Part shown: one piece after another, positions 8,192-17,649 of the stretch
Position numbering within the stretch: position 1 is the first letter of the stretch
Layout of the letters: every line of letters starts with the position of its first letter
Assembly (NCBI GenBank): GCA_964537685.1
Contig: CAZICM010000012.1
Coordinates: 1-64,000 of the forward strand
DNA: 64,000 nt
Reading direction: 5' to 3'
Source of the DNA: CAZICM01 sp964537685
GTDB taxonomy: Bacteria; Myxococcota_A; Polyangia; Polyangiales; Polyangiaceae
Made by a program: the position numbers and the translations under genes
The notes under the pieces: generated by a model
Database searches by the model: none
The model's input: the letters and a program-made list of their open reading frames with translations, nothing else
What the model was told of the DNA's origin: nothing

Positions 8192-8506
8192 GTGAAGATT
8201 CGCGGGATTTTAGGCGTTTTGGTGAGCGGATGCGCACTTGTTGTTTGCTGTTACGACGCGACGATTGGAGGAAAGTGCAACACCACCGAGGACTGTTACA
8301 CGGAGCTGCAGACCATCTCCGACACCACATGCGTGGATGGCTTGTGTACCTGCAAAAACCCAGAGGAGCAGCATTGTTGTTTTCGTAGTCGGCTTGAGAA
8401 CTGCACACCGGATGACCCTTATCGATGCAGGCCCAAAGAGGAGTGTGATCCGATGGCGCCCTTTATTTTCCCGGATGCGGGAGCAGATGCCAGCGATGGC
8501 GGATGA
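8192..8506 (+). CDS. Small Cys-rich lipoprotein or secreted protein
   Basis: 104 aa, starting at a GTG with GGAGG upstream. A hydrophobic leader ends at VVCC, a plausible lipobox. The mature part, with motifs ATIGG, CNTTEDC and QHCC, is Cys-rich and closely parallels the N-terminus of the following gene (CNTTEDC, MHCC, YRCRP), so the two are a tandem duplication with divergence. The C-terminus is short and Asp/Ala-rich. Eleven or so cysteines suggest a disulfide-stabilised extracytoplasmic domain. Function unknown. Confidence 0.75.
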   Translation: MKIRGILGVLVSGCALVVCCYDATIGGKCNTTEDCYTELQTISDTTCVDGLCTCKNPEEQHCCFRSRLENCTPDDPYRCRPKEECDPMAPFIFPDAGADASDGG

Positions 8507-8524
8507 GGTGAAAGGAAGTCTGAG

Positions 8525-9631
8525 ATGAAATGGAGAATGCTGTTTTGGCTTGTTCTTGCGGGATGTTCGGCATGTGCCGCCGATGCGACGATCGGCGGAT
8601 ATTGCAATACGACGGAGGACTGCCACAGCGAATTGCAGAGTATTCCCGGGACTTCATGTGTTGAGTTCCGATGTGTTTGCGATAACCCGAACGAGATGCA
8701 TTGTTGCCCGGGAGGCAGCATCGAGAAGTGCGAATCGCAGCCGCCGAACGATTACCGATGCAGGCCCGCCGCCGAATGTCAGCCGCACCAGCCCGATGCG
8801 GGCACGACAACGGGCAGCGGAGGCGCGGGCACGACGAGCAGCGGCGCAGGAGGCGCCCCGGGCACAGGAGGCACAGGAGGCGAGCCCCTACCGCCACCCG
8901 AATGCCTCACGGACGCCGATTGTCCCGACCCGCCCAACGCAGCATGCGGTGAAGGCAAATGCTTCGATGGAATTTGCCTGCTCGATATTTGGGAAGGGCC
9001 GACGGCATCACAACTGTATGGAGATTGCAAACAAACCATTTGTGATGTGTATGGAAACAAATTGGAAGTGATTGACGTCGGAGATTTTTATAATGATGGC
9101 AATCAATGCACGCTTGATTATTGCTTTGGAGATATCCCTAGCAATGATTTATTGCCTAATGGAATCGTATGCCCAGAAGCGCAGCTTGGTTATTGCTTTG
9201 AAGGGGCTTGTGTCGATTGCATTGCCATGATTCCAAACGCGGTTTGTGGCAATGAGCTTGTATGCAATGAAGTATGGTGTGAGCCTTTCGGGCAATGTGG
9301 CGGAGCTTGTGGCGGTGTATGTGCTCCCTGCGCGAATGCATATCCATGTTCCATAGATGCGGACTGTCTTAGCAAGGTATGCATGAATGGATCTTGCCAG
9401 CTTCCGACATGCATGGACGGCGTAAAGAACGGCGATGAGAGCGGTATGGATTGCGGTGCTCCAAGCTGCCCATTTTGCCCTGATGGTGAAGGCTGTAAGC
9501 TCCCCGCGGATTGCGCAAGCGGGGTATGCGCGAAAGGTATATGCCAAGCGCCTTCATGCACGGATGCCATTCAAAACGGTATGGAGAGCGGTATCGATTG
9601 CGGCGGAAACTGCAATCCTTGCCTTCCCTAG
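8525..9631 (+). CDS. Cys-rich lipoprotein with Gly/Thr/Ser linker
   Basis: The protein of 368 aa has a clear lipoprotein signal (LVLAGC, lipid Cys14) and AAGGAAG upstream of the ATG. The first domain (residues ~20-80) is a paralogue of the preceding small protein. A Gly/Thr/Ser-rich linker (about 95-120) leads to a series of short Cys-containing modules: CLTDADC, then repeats with the pattern CxDxxxNGxESxxDCG near the C-terminus (twice, ending DCGGNCNPCLP). These repeats resemble the Cys-rich modules common in surface lipoproteins of Polyangiales-type myxobacteria. Codon use becomes more AT-rich around 9050-9300. Likely a surface protein; ligand unknown. Confidence 0.8.
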   Translation: MKWRMLFWLVLAGCSACAADATIGGYCNTTEDCHSELQSIPGTSCVEFRCVCDNPNEMHCCPGGSIEKCESQPPNDYRCRPAAECQPHQPDAGTTTGSGGAGTTSSGAGGAPGTGGTGGEPLPPPECLTDADCPDPPNAACGEGKCFDGICLLDIWEGPTASQLYGDCKQTICDVYGNKLEVIDVGDFYNDGNQCTLDYCFGDIPSNDLLPNGIVCPEAQLGYCFEGACVDCIAMIPNAVCGNELVCNEVWCEPFGQCGGACGGVCAPCANAYPCSIDADCLSKVCMNGSCQLPTCMDGVKNGDESGMDCGAPSCPFCPDGEGCKLPADCASGVCAKGICQAPSCTDAIQNGMESGIDCGGNCNPCLP

Positions 9632-9685
9632 GTCTTTGGTCTCATTATCGCCACCTAAGCCCCAGCACAATCGAAAAGGCACCTC

Positions 9686-10189
9686 ATGAGAAGCAAAACA
9701 GAGAAGAAAAGAGCTCAAAGCGACGTAGGCCCGGGCATTTCCCAGGCAGACAGCATCACGGTCCAGCCTCAAATACGCCCGCCGCTATCCACCAGTCAGC
9801 GAATGTTTCTCACGCAATTTGGCGAGCGCGTGAGAGGGCTTCGGCTTCTAAATGGCTGGACGCACAAAGAGCTTGCGGCACGCGCATCGATCAGCGTCTC
9901 TTATTTGGCATGTGTTGAACAAGGCCGGCGCGATTTGTCCGCCGAGTATGCGAATCGTCTCGCCAAGGCATTTGATGTGCCCGTCCGGGTTTTGTTGGGA
10001 ACGCCCGACGAGCCCATGACAAAAAACGGCATGATGATGGCGCGGCTTATCGATAAGGCCGATCCGCGCATCACCGCCACCATTCTAAAGTTTCTTCGAT
10101 TGCTTCAGCAAGCGATGGTTCAAGGTGAAGGCGGCTCAGCGAAACCCGAAACGGCCCGCAGCAAAGGCCGCAAAACCAAGGCCGCGTGA
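9686..10189 (+). CDS. XRE-family helix-turn-helix regulator
   Basis: 167 aa. One Cro/CI-type HTH (residues ~37-100) begins FGERVRGLRLLNGWT and contains the recognition-helix region SISVSYLACVEQG, typical of the XRE family. A basic C-terminal tail follows a helical segment (about 110-150) that may dimerise. The stop codon overlaps the ATG of the next XRE gene (TGATG), so both are co-transcribed and translationally coupled. No target operator was identified. Confidence 0.88.
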   Translation: MRSKTEKKRAQSDVGPGISQADSITVQPQIRPPLSTSQRMFLTQFGERVRGLRLLNGWTHKELAARASISVSYLACVEQGRRDLSAEYANRLAKAFDVPVRVLLGTPDEPMTKNGMMMARLIDKADPRITATILKFLRLLQQAMVQGEGGSAKPETARSKGRKTKAA

Positions 10190-11040
10190 TGAGTGTGAAA
10201 ACGCAGCAAGAGATCTTGGAGACGGCCGAAGGTTTTGGCGCGAATGTTCGGCGCCTTCGCAAAGCGCGGCATTGGTCGGTGTATGTGTTTGCCGATCTAG
10301 CCGGGCTTTCGGTCAGTTATTTGTGCTCCTTGGAAACAGGTCATCGCGACGTTTCGATTACAACGATCGCCGCGATTGCCAAGGGTTTTGGAATTCCGAT
10401 GCGCGATCTATTCGGACCGCCCGAAGGAATTCCAGAAAGCGCGCTTGAGATTGTGCGGATGTTTGCGGCGTCACCGCCTGAGTTTCGCGCGGCGATTTGG
10501 GAGCTTTTGCGATACGAGCCCCATGGGAAGCCCAGATCCAAAGCGGAGGAGCGGAGCGACGAGGGTGCGGGGCTTTCATCCAAGGTCATTCCGATTGGAA
10601 GCAGGCGTGGGGAAGCGACAGCACAAGCTCACGGCCTGCAAATGAAGGCCGCGGGAGAAGCCGAAGAGGTCGAGGGAGCAAGCCTTGAAGAGCCAATCAC
10701 GGGACAAGCGTTCGGCGCATTGATTCGGCGAGTGCGCAAGGAGCGGGGTTTTACCATGGAGGGCTTGGCGCGGGCATCCGGGCTTTCGCTTGGGTATGTG
10801 GCGACCATTGAGAAGGGGGATAGGCATCCAAGCCTTTCTAGTTTAAGGGCGCTTGCGCATGGCATGGGCATGAGTGTGTGGGCTTTGTTGGGAGGGCGTA
10901 ATGAGAAGTATTCGGCCGATGTGATGGAGTTTGCGAAGGTAATTGAAACGGCGGATGAGCCTTTGCGGAATGCGATCGCGTTATTGTTGGGGCAATGGGT
11001 GAAAGAAGCGCAGCACAAGATGCCGAATGGGTGCGCGTGA
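10189..11040 (+). CDS. Regulator with two tandem XRE HTH domains
   Basis: The protein of 283 aa starts at an ATG overlapping the preceding stop. It carries two separate Cro/CI-like HTH domains: the first around residues 14-78 (FGANVRRLRKARHW, LSVSYLCSLETG), the second around 172-235 (FGALIRRVRKERGF, LSLGYVATIEKG), joined by a helical and charged linker. Each is followed by a similar helical segment, so the gene looks like an internal duplication of the single-domain regulator upstream. Tandem XRE domains could bind a bipartite operator as a monomer. A strong terminator lies 147 bp downstream. Confidence 0.88.
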   Translation: MSVKTQQEILETAEGFGANVRRLRKARHWSVYVFADLAGLSVSYLCSLETGHRDVSITTIAAIAKGFGIPMRDLFGPPEGIPESALEIVRMFAASPPEFRAAIWELLRYEPHGKPRSKAEERSDEGAGLSSKVIPIGSRRGEATAQAHGLQMKAAGEAEEVEGASLEEPITGQAFGALIRRVRKERGFTMEGLARASGLSLGYVATIEKGDRHPSLSSLRALAHGMGMSVWALLGGRNEKYSADVMEFAKVIETADEPLRNAIALLLGQWVKEAQHKMPNGCA

Positions 11041-11373
11041 GGGCATGATCAAGGCACAAAGAGATGGGTGAGGGCAAGCTCCTAGAAGGCATGGTGAACC
11101 CTTTTCGAGGGTGTTGACAAGAGGAGCAAAACATGCATGGGGGAATGCGATAGGATGCGGGATGGCTGAAATGGGGAGGCGAGGAAGGGCGGGATGGGTG
11201 AGGGACCGATCCCGCCTCTTTTTTGTTGCCCGCCCTGTTACCCATGCGAGCGTGGCAAAGAGGATCGTCAAGTGCCATAGAGTGCTATGGATGGGAAGCA
11301 CAAACCATGGTAAATCCCCGCGAAACGCGCGCCATTGCGCAGGTTTTGGATCTACTTTCTGCCTGATACCCTC
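11041..11373. other. Convergent intergenic region
   Basis: This stretch separates the stop of the tandem-HTH gene from the stop of the minus-strand PD-(D/E)XK gene. It holds a strong plus-strand terminator (11187-11224) and a TTGACA at 11113-11118 without a good -10 partner. The 147 nt between the regulator stop and the terminator hairpin is a long 3' UTR with no reading frame that looks real. Confidence 0.5.
11187..11224 (+). terminator. Rho-independent terminator after the XRE operon
   Basis: The stem GGCGGGAT (11188-11195) pairs perfectly with ATCCCGCC (11209-11216). Inside, after one unpaired G on each side, GGT pairs with ACC around a GAGGG loop. The hairpin is followed by TC and six T (11219-11224). 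It is oriented to stop plus-strand transcription. Confidence 0.85.
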
Positions 11374-13209
11374 TCATCCTTTCAGCGCTTTCTTCCCAGC
11401 CCTCTTCTTCGCCGCTTTTGGCACCACGGCCTCCCTGGGCCATGGCCTAAACAACACATCTTTTGCCCCCACAAACACCAATACCCCCGCCTTCAGCTCC
11501 TTGCCCAGCGTCAGCAGAGGCACCAGCGTCTGATCCGAACCATAGCGATCCAATTGTCCCATCGCCTGCTCAAATGCCGCTTCAATTTCAGCCTTCTTGG
11601 CCTCCGTCTTCAAATACTTTAGCTCCAGCATCCAGGCATAGCGCGAAAGCGGTATCTCCCCCGTCAGCCCCAGAAATAGATCGCAATAACCCCCCGAAAA
11701 CTCTTTCTCGCTCAGAACCTTAAATACCCGGCTCTGCGAGATATAAGCCATCAGCATCAGCTTCAGCACCTTCTCATTAAACTGACGCAAATCTTTATTT
11801 CCAATTCTCGCCACCACCTGCTCTTTAAATAGCAACAGCAAAGGCTCGATATCCCCCCGGTTCGCCATCGCCTTCAGGGCTTGACTCAAATCGGCGTCAT
11901 CCAGCCATATCTGCTCCTGATCCTTCAACGCCAGCGCGATATATTCCCATTGAAGCTCACGGATCACCCGGTTTGGAACCACCAAAAAAGGCAGCGGCGA
12001 ATCCAGCTTTTGCGTTCCAAACGTAAGCATACCCATATAATAAAACAGCGATATCAGCGGCGCCCGGGTATACATCGTACTCGCGCCAAACTGCTCCACC
12101 AAATCGCTCTCTACACCGCCCTCGCTTAGAATCGTTTCAAGCAGTGTCCGGGTTTCCTTCCCCGCCGCTCCCGCAAGCGTCGCGATACGCTGAAGCCGCG
12201 CATAGTCCGTCCGTACATTCATATCGAGCATATTCTTGGGATACTCGCCCCGGGCCTCGAGCTCCCTCAAAAAATACAGCACCAAATCCGAATTGTACAC
12301 GCGCTCCAAAGCCTTTTCAGCAAAACAATAGCCATTGTAATACTCTTCGAGCCGGGCCAACAGGCGCTCCCGATTGCCTATCCTAGGATCGTCCTTGAGC
12401 CGAGGCATATCCGATAGAAGGGAATCAATTGAAAGCTCTACTTCTTTTCGGGTAAAACCCGCAAGGGTATTCAAGCGGGGAAGCGAGGAGATATTCGAAA
12501 TGATATTGAAGCCGCTGGATAAATCATCCAACAGAATAGGCGAAACCCCGGTAATCAGCATTTGAGCGAGGGCGCCTGTGGTCGTGCCCGCCTTCAGGGA
12601 AGCATAAAAGGTGCGTACAAATCCCGTGGCCCCAACGATGGTCTCATAGATATCTTGTCGCCCATCGGAGAGCAGCCGATTGGCAAAATTATCGTATTCA
12701 TCCACCAGAAGATAAAGCTTTTGTTTCAGTCCGCGAACGGTAGCAAGCAAGCGGCCCATGAGCGATGGAGAATCGTCAAAGCTATCGAGCTGTGTATGAA
12801 GATAGGCAAAATCCGGAAAGCGATCGCGATAGCGCATTAAAAAATCGTTCACAGCGTTCTTGACGGCCGCCACAAAACTGTTGCGGAGGGTTTCAACGCC
12901 CCCATCCGTGGTCACTTGGGAAAAGTCCACGGTCAGCACCAGAAAACTGTTGCGCCGGGCCGTGGGATTTTGGTGTATCCACAGTCCATTAAACAGCTCG
13001 TCGAATTGATCTTTGCAGCTCAGATCATAGTAATGTTCGAGCATGCTGAGCAGCGTGGATTTGCCAAAGCGGCGCGGGCGCAAAAAGAGGATATAGCTTG
13101 CATTCAGCTCGTCCGGTTCAAGCCTTGGAATAAAGGATGTCTTGTCAATATAAAAATATTGGCCTTGGCGCAGGGCGGCGAAATTGCTTATTCCATAGGG
13201 GATTTTCAT
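11374..13209 (-). CDS. AAA-ATPase-like / PD-(D/E)XK nuclease-family protein
   Basis: 611 aa. The N-terminus (IPYGISNF, FYIDKTSFI) followed by the P-loop region RPRRFGKSTLLSML identifies the AAA-ATPase-like family found in many anaerobes and myxobacteria; a Walker B-like LYLLVDEYD and a sensor-like LITGVSPI follow. The C-terminal ~120 residues match the associated PD-(D/E)XK domain, with GGYCDLFL and MLELKYLK supplying the Asp and E-x-K catalytic signature. The family is usually in many copies per genome and its role is unsettled (mobile-element or defence related). No neighbouring gene is clearly co-transcribed. Confidence 0.88.
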   Translation of the reverse strand: MKIPYGISNFAALRQGQYFYIDKTSFIPRLEPDELNASYILFLRPRRFGKSTLLSMLEHYYDLSCKDQFDELFNGLWIHQNPTARRNSFLVLTVDFSQVTTDGGVETLRNSFVAAVKNAVNDFLMRYRDRFPDFAYLHTQLDSFDDSPSLMGRLLATVRGLKQKLYLLVDEYDNFANRLLSDGRQDIYETIVGATGFVRTFYASLKAGTTTGALAQMLITGVSPILLDDLSSGFNIISNISSLPRLNTLAGFTRKEVELSIDSLLSDMPRLKDDPRIGNRERLLARLEEYYNGYCFAEKALERVYNSDLVLYFLRELEARGEYPKNMLDMNVRTDYARLQRIATLAGAAGKETRTLLETILSEGGVESDLVEQFGASTMYTRAPLISLFYYMGMLTFGTQKLDSPLPFLVVPNRVIRELQWEYIALALKDQEQIWLDDADLSQALKAMANRGDIEPLLLLFKEQVVARIGNKDLRQFNEKVLKLMLMAYISQSRVFKVLSEKEFSGGYCDLFLGLTGEIPLSRYAWMLELKYLKTEAKKAEIEAAFEQAMGQLDRYGSDQTLVPLLTLGKELKAGVLVFVGAKDVLFRPWPREAVVPKAAKKRAGKKALKG

Positions 13210-13360
13210 GGCGTGCTCTCACTCGTTGAACACCCTCTACCATCGTTTGGATGGGCGGGCAAGTATGTTTCCATGGACGTTTCGAAGCATACCCCGCCGG
13301 CCTCTCAATAAGCCCCGGGCAAGCGCCTGGACCTACACCGGCTCCGCTCTTTCAATACCC

Positions 13361-13840
13361 CTAATCCTCAAACTTAAAACTAAATTTCTTTTCGGGCTCC
13401 CCGGCAGGCCCTTGCTGAAGCGCTTCATTTAGGTCGATCAGCGGGGGGGATGCCCCATTTTCGCCAATGACCACCTTCCTTTCGTCAGTGCGCGCTCCTT
13501 TCGAGGCGCTAAGGATGCTGGACGATACCCTAAGCTTGCGGATTTCTCCCACCTTGCCCGTGAGCTCAATCACCCCGTTTCGCCTTTGAGCCGGCTGCCC
13601 GTCCACTTCTACTGTGGCATTCCCAGGCAAGACAATCACCGTCACCCTTCGCTGATCGGGGCCAAGCCTGGGTTTTTCTATGCGGCCCGCCCCGGCCGCT
13701 CCCAATCCCAAGGCGCTTTCCTCTTCCTTGATGCTGTTTGCCGAGATAGGCTTGGGCTCCTCCGTATCCACGCCTGCATCGCCACATGCTCCCAGCAAAA
13801 GCCCCAGCATCCCCGCCGCGCCCACTTGTATTCTCTTCAT
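13361..13840 (-). CDS. Small lipoprotein, third gene of CHAT/STAND operon
   Basis: This 159-aa lipoprotein carries lipobox LLLGAC (lipid Cys19), followed by an acidic, Ala/Gly-rich stretch and a small beta-rich domain with VTVIVLPGNATVEVDGQPA (about 70-88), resembling a PEGA-like or single-strand repeat domain. The ATG overlaps the stop of the nSTAND-WD40 gene by 4 bp (ATGA), so it is translated as part of the same operon. The +2 residue after the Cys is Gly then Asp; whether Asp retains it in the inner membrane, as in enterics, is uncertain in myxobacteria. It may be the envelope sensor or target of the upstream module, which is inference. Confidence 0.8.
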   Translation of the reverse strand: MKRIQVGAAGMLGLLLGACGDAGVDTEEPKPISANSIKEEESALGLGAAGAGRIEKPRLGPDQRRVTVIVLPGNATVEVDGQPAQRRNGVIELTGKVGEIRKLRVSSSILSASKGARTDERKVVIGENGASPPLIDLNEALQQGPAGEPEKKFSFKFED

Positions 13841-16800
13841 GGCTTGTTTCCTTTCGCAGGTTTTATCGAGCGTCCATGGCCCTGTTCACACGCGGCATAT
13901 TCCCTTTCCGCCCCAAACTGTGACTCCCCCAAGTAGCTTCTCCTCTTGTCCACCGGGAGACAATCGTTGTTGGACGCCTTGAGCAAGGCGACCAGCTTGA
14001 TCTCATCGACAACCCAGGTGCGTGTGGTGTTGTTTCGGGTAACGCCAATCAGTTCCCGCCCATCCTCCGAAAAAGCCATGGAGAGCAAGCATCCGCTCAA
14101 GCCTAATTCCACGGGCTCTCTTTGCCCTTCGGCATCCCATAGACGCAGGCCATCTTCGTCGGAGCAGGTTGCCAGGCTTTTAGCGCCCGGGGCCCAGGCC
14201 GCGCATAAAACGGGGCTTTTATGGGGCAGGCTAAGCAGGGGCCTGCCGTTTTCGGCATCCCATATCTGAGCCGTGTGATCTTCGGAGGCCGTGAGAATAC
14301 GTTTGGAATCCGAGCTAAAACCAGCCCAAAGCACGGCCCCGCCATGGCCCGAAAGCACCGTGGGTTCTCCCTGTCCATCGGCATTCCATATCCGGGCCGA
14401 ATGATCCAGCGATGCCGTGACGATGCGCTTTTGATCTGGGCTAAATTCCGCCCAGCTCAGGCTATCTCCATGCCCCTTGAATACAAGGGATTCTCCCGAG
14501 CCATCCGCTTGAAAGATCCGGGCGGTGCCATCATCCGAGGCGCTGGCGATACGCTGTCCATCGGGAGAAAAGAGGGCGCTTCTTATGGGTGCCGTATGGC
14601 CCTTGAGCACAGCTCTTTCCACCCCTCTCTCGGCGTCAAGAATATGCACGCTTTTGTCGAAGGAAGCCAGGGCGATAGACTTCCGGTCAGGACTTAGGGA
14701 GGCGTATGCCACCCAGGGTTCTTTCTCCCGGGCCGAAAACAGCTTGATATCTCCCCACCCATCCACGGGCCATAGTCTTAGGGAGCGATCATCATAGGCC
14801 GAGAGGACAAGGCTGGGCTCGAGAGGCCCCTGGGCAATAAAGGCCGAGTGAAAGAACGCGGCTTGCACGCGGCGCAGCCTTTCCAGATTTCCGGGGCGCC
14901 ATAGCCGCACGGAATAGTCCACGGAGCGGCTTTCCGTGTCCTCGCCCGCCACGGTAAGCAGCCGGCGTCCATCTGGGCTCCATGCCAGCGAACGCACTGG
15001 AGCATCATGTTCCCTCAATACCAAAGCAAGGCCGCCTTCGACCGGCCAAATAGAGACCATTTTATCGCCGCCCGCGGTAGCGAGGTAACGGCCATCCGGC
15101 CTAAAGGCCACAAAGTTCACGCCGCGGAGATGGGTGTTGGATGCCCGATCGCCCCCAGGTATAAACACCATTCCGAGCTCCACCGGAGGCTGCTTTTCAG
15201 TCCCTGGGGCGATGGACCAAATCTTCGCGCATTTGTCCTCGGAGGCGGTGGCCAGATGCCGTCCGTCTGGACTAAAGGCCGCATGGACCACGCTGCTGTC
15301 ATGACCTTCCAAAACCAAGGGATTGCCTTTCCCGGTGCTTGCCCATACCCTTGCGCTCTTGTCGGCCGAAGCCGTTACGATTTGGCTGAGATCCGGGCTT
15401 GGCTCCGCAAATAAGACGGCGTCCTTATGCCCCCGAAATATAAGGGTGAGGCGTTTGTTGCCATCCGCGCTCCATAGCCGCGCCGTCCTATCGGCCGATG
15501 CGCTGAGCACCCGATCGTTGCCCACGAAGACAGCGCTGTTTAGAGCTCCGGTATGACCTCTGAGCTCGACAAGACCACTTCCGTCTGCATTCCAAACCCG
15601 GATAATTCTATCCATGAAGGCCCCAAGCACTTTTTGTCCATCCGGGCTCCATGCTGCTTTGATTGCGGCGCCTCCATGCCCCTCTAGGCTCAGAGGCCCC
15701 CCTTGCGCATCGGCCTTCCATATCTTGAGGGTTCCATCGTCGGATGCGGTTAGAATATGCTTGTCATCGGGGGAGATAGCGATATCATTGATAGAAGCCT
15801 CATGACCTTCAAAGAGCACAGGCTCGCCCCGTCCGTCGCTGTTCCATCGGCGCGCTACCTTTTCCCCGCTCACGCTCAGCACATATTTGGCATCATGGCT
15901 CCATACGGCGGCTCTAGGCACTTGTGCATGCCCGCCCAGCGTAGCCTCCAAGGCATTGCCTGCAAGGGTCGCGTTGGCAAGATCCAGCCAGCCCCGGGCT
16001 TTTGAGGGTTGTTGGACTTGGCTCAAGAGTTTGGACCCCCAAGCATAGTGGGCCGAGGAAAAAAGCTCATTCGAGCTCGTGACAAGCCTCGCATCCATGG
16101 CCTCGATGGCCCTTTGCTCGGCCGCCTGCTCGGCCGCTTTCGCCTTTTGCAGGGCGTTTTCTGCCCGCCGCCCGGCATTCTCCGCCTTTCTTTGCTGGGC
16201 CACAGCCCATAGCCCCAAAGCCGCCGCCCCCAAGGCCACCCCAAGAGAAATCGCGGCCACAATCCCCAAAAAACGCCGTTGAGCCCTCACCTGCGCATAC
16301 TTGGCATCGGCCTCCTCTTTTTGGCGGGCAAGCTTCTTGGCCTGTTCTTCATCGCGCAGCCTTTGCTCTTCGTCCTGCTCGCGCTTTTGGCGCTCTTCGT
16401 AGACTTTTCTCGCCAGCCAGTCATGTCCAATCTCAAAATAGCGGCTTCCTTGGTGCTCTTCCGCGTGCAAAATGGCCGCGTTTTCGAGCGCGCTCAGGAT
16501 GGGCGCCAGTTTTTCCACGGGGAGAATACGCAAGAGCTCTTTTTCGGTGCGCAAGGTCCGGCTTCCATCGGCGCTTACAAGCTGATCTTCCAGGAGACGG
16601 CGCGCATCCAAGGAAAGATCCTCCAGCTCCCCAAGTGTTTTGTCGAGATAGCGCCTTAAAATATACTCCGCCTCGCCTTCGCATTGGAGGGCCGAATCCG
16701 AGCCTGAAACCACATGAATCTCCGTTGAATCGCCGTCGTCTCCCAGCCCATGGGGAATTAGCGTGACGCGAACCCTGAAGGTTTCTGTGGACTCGCCCTC

Positions 16801-17649
16801 GGCTTTGATGGGGTGGGCGCCACGCTCCTTGAAGAGGGCACGGCACACAATCTGAGCATAAGCCGCCTGCACTTCGGCTTCGGGCTGAGGGCTTTGACCC
16901 GGTACCCTTACGTCCATCAACAAGTCCTGCATCTGCAGTGGATCCCATATTTGCGAAGGCGTGCCTTGTTGCGCCGCCTTGCATACCGCATTTACCATTT
17001 CCATCACCGTAAGCGGGCCTAGGCGAAATCCATGGGCTAGAAGCTCTCGTTTATCCTTCGCCCTATCCCGGAAGCGGCCCAGGTAATCCTCGCGCAGGGA
17101 AAGCACAATTTGCAGGCCCGGAATAGGAGCCCTAGCCAGTCTATCCACCCCGTCGATCAAGGCTTCGGCCTCGGCGTCGGTACGCCCAGGAAATAGCAAT
17201 TGCTCGATTTGATCCAAATAAATCAAGATAGGCTGTTCGCTGCGGCGTTCGGCGAGCGACATGGCTTCTCCCAAAACTTCCAAGGGCTGCATTTCGTCGG
17301 GCGGCGCGCCAAGCTCCAGATCGTTAAAAAGAGCCCGGACCAACCATGGGAGCGGCCGCTCTAAGGGGGGCCATCCATCGACGCGGACCACCCTAAAGTC
17401 ATGGGTTTCTTCCAAGCGAGGAATAACCCCTGCCTGCATCAGCGAGGATTTTCCCGCCCCTGATGGGCCATAGAGCGTTGTTAATGGGTGGGCAAGGATT
17501 TGATTGCTGAGCTTTTTGACCAGCGTATCCCGTCCAAAAAATCTAGCCCGATCCGCGGCGCGATAGGGTTGGGGGCCGGGAAAGGGATTTTTGAAAGGGG
17601 CGCGCATATGAGACATAGGCGATTGTTCGCGGGATGGATCGGATTTCAT
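13837..17649 (-). CDS. nSTAND ATPase with TM segment and ~15 WD40 repeats
   Basis: The 1270-aa protein opens with a novel-STAND NTPase: PFPGPQPY and FFGRD at residues ~22-41, Walker A GPSGAGKS (61-68), Walker B-like ILIYLDQIEQLL, and a long helical regulatory region. A charged helical/coiled-coil segment leads to one TM helix (about 463-482) and another coiled coil rich in Ala/Lys. Residues ~560-1235 hold about 15 WD40 repeats (GH...SPDG...TAS.D.....W pattern), enough for two beta-propellers. STAND proteins are ligand-triggered oligomerising switches; WD40 propellers commonly serve as sensors. It overlaps the CHAT protease gene upstream and the lipoprotein gene downstream by 4 bp each. It probably detects a signal and recruits or activates the protease, which is inference from context. 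Confidence 0.9.
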   Translation of the reverse strand: MKSDPSREQSPMSHMRAPFKNPFPGPQPYRAADRARFFGRDTLVKKLSNQILAHPLTTLYGPSGAGKSSLMQAGVIPRLEETHDFRVVRVDGWPPLERPLPWLVRALFNDLELGAPPDEMQPLEVLGEAMSLAERRSEQPILIYLDQIEQLLFPGRTDAEAEALIDGVDRLARAPIPGLQIVLSLREDYLGRFRDRAKDKRELLAHGFRLGPLTVMEMVNAVCKAAQQGTPSQIWDPLQMQDLLMDVRVPGQSPQPEAEVQAAYAQIVCRALFKERGAHPIKAEGESTETFRVRVTLIPHGLGDDGDSTEIHVVSGSDSALQCEGEAEYILRRYLDKTLGELEDLSLDARRLLEDQLVSADGSRTLRTEKELLRILPVEKLAPILSALENAAILHAEEHQGSRYFEIGHDWLARKVYEERQKREQDEEQRLRDEEQAKKLARQKEEADAKYAQVRAQRRFLGIVAAISLGVALGAAALGLWAVAQQRKAENAGRRAENALQKAKAAEQAAEQRAIEAMDARLVTSSNELFSSAHYAWGSKLLSQVQQPSKARGWLDLANATLAGNALEATLGGHAQVPRAAVWSHDAKYVLSVSGEKVARRWNSDGRGEPVLFEGHEASINDIAISPDDKHILTASDDGTLKIWKADAQGGPLSLEGHGGAAIKAAWSPDGQKVLGAFMDRIIRVWNADGSGLVELRGHTGALNSAVFVGNDRVLSASADRTARLWSADGNKRLTLIFRGHKDAVLFAEPSPDLSQIVTASADKSARVWASTGKGNPLVLEGHDSSVVHAAFSPDGRHLATASEDKCAKIWSIAPGTEKQPPVELGMVFIPGGDRASNTHLRGVNFVAFRPDGRYLATAGGDKMVSIWPVEGGLALVLREHDAPVRSLAWSPDGRRLLTVAGEDTESRSVDYSVRLWRPGNLERLRRVQAAFFHSAFIAQGPLEPSLVLSAYDDRSLRLWPVDGWGDIKLFSAREKEPWVAYASLSPDRKSIALASFDKSVHILDAERGVERAVLKGHTAPIRSALFSPDGQRIASASDDGTARIFQADGSGESLVFKGHGDSLSWAEFSPDQKRIVTASLDHSARIWNADGQGEPTVLSGHGGAVLWAGFSSDSKRILTASEDHTAQIWDAENGRPLLSLPHKSPVLCAAWAPGAKSLATCSDEDGLRLWDAEGQREPVELGLSGCLLSMAFSEDGRELIGVTRNNTTRTWVVDEIKLVALLKASNNDCLPVDKRRSYLGESQFGAEREYAACEQGHGRSIKPAKGNKP

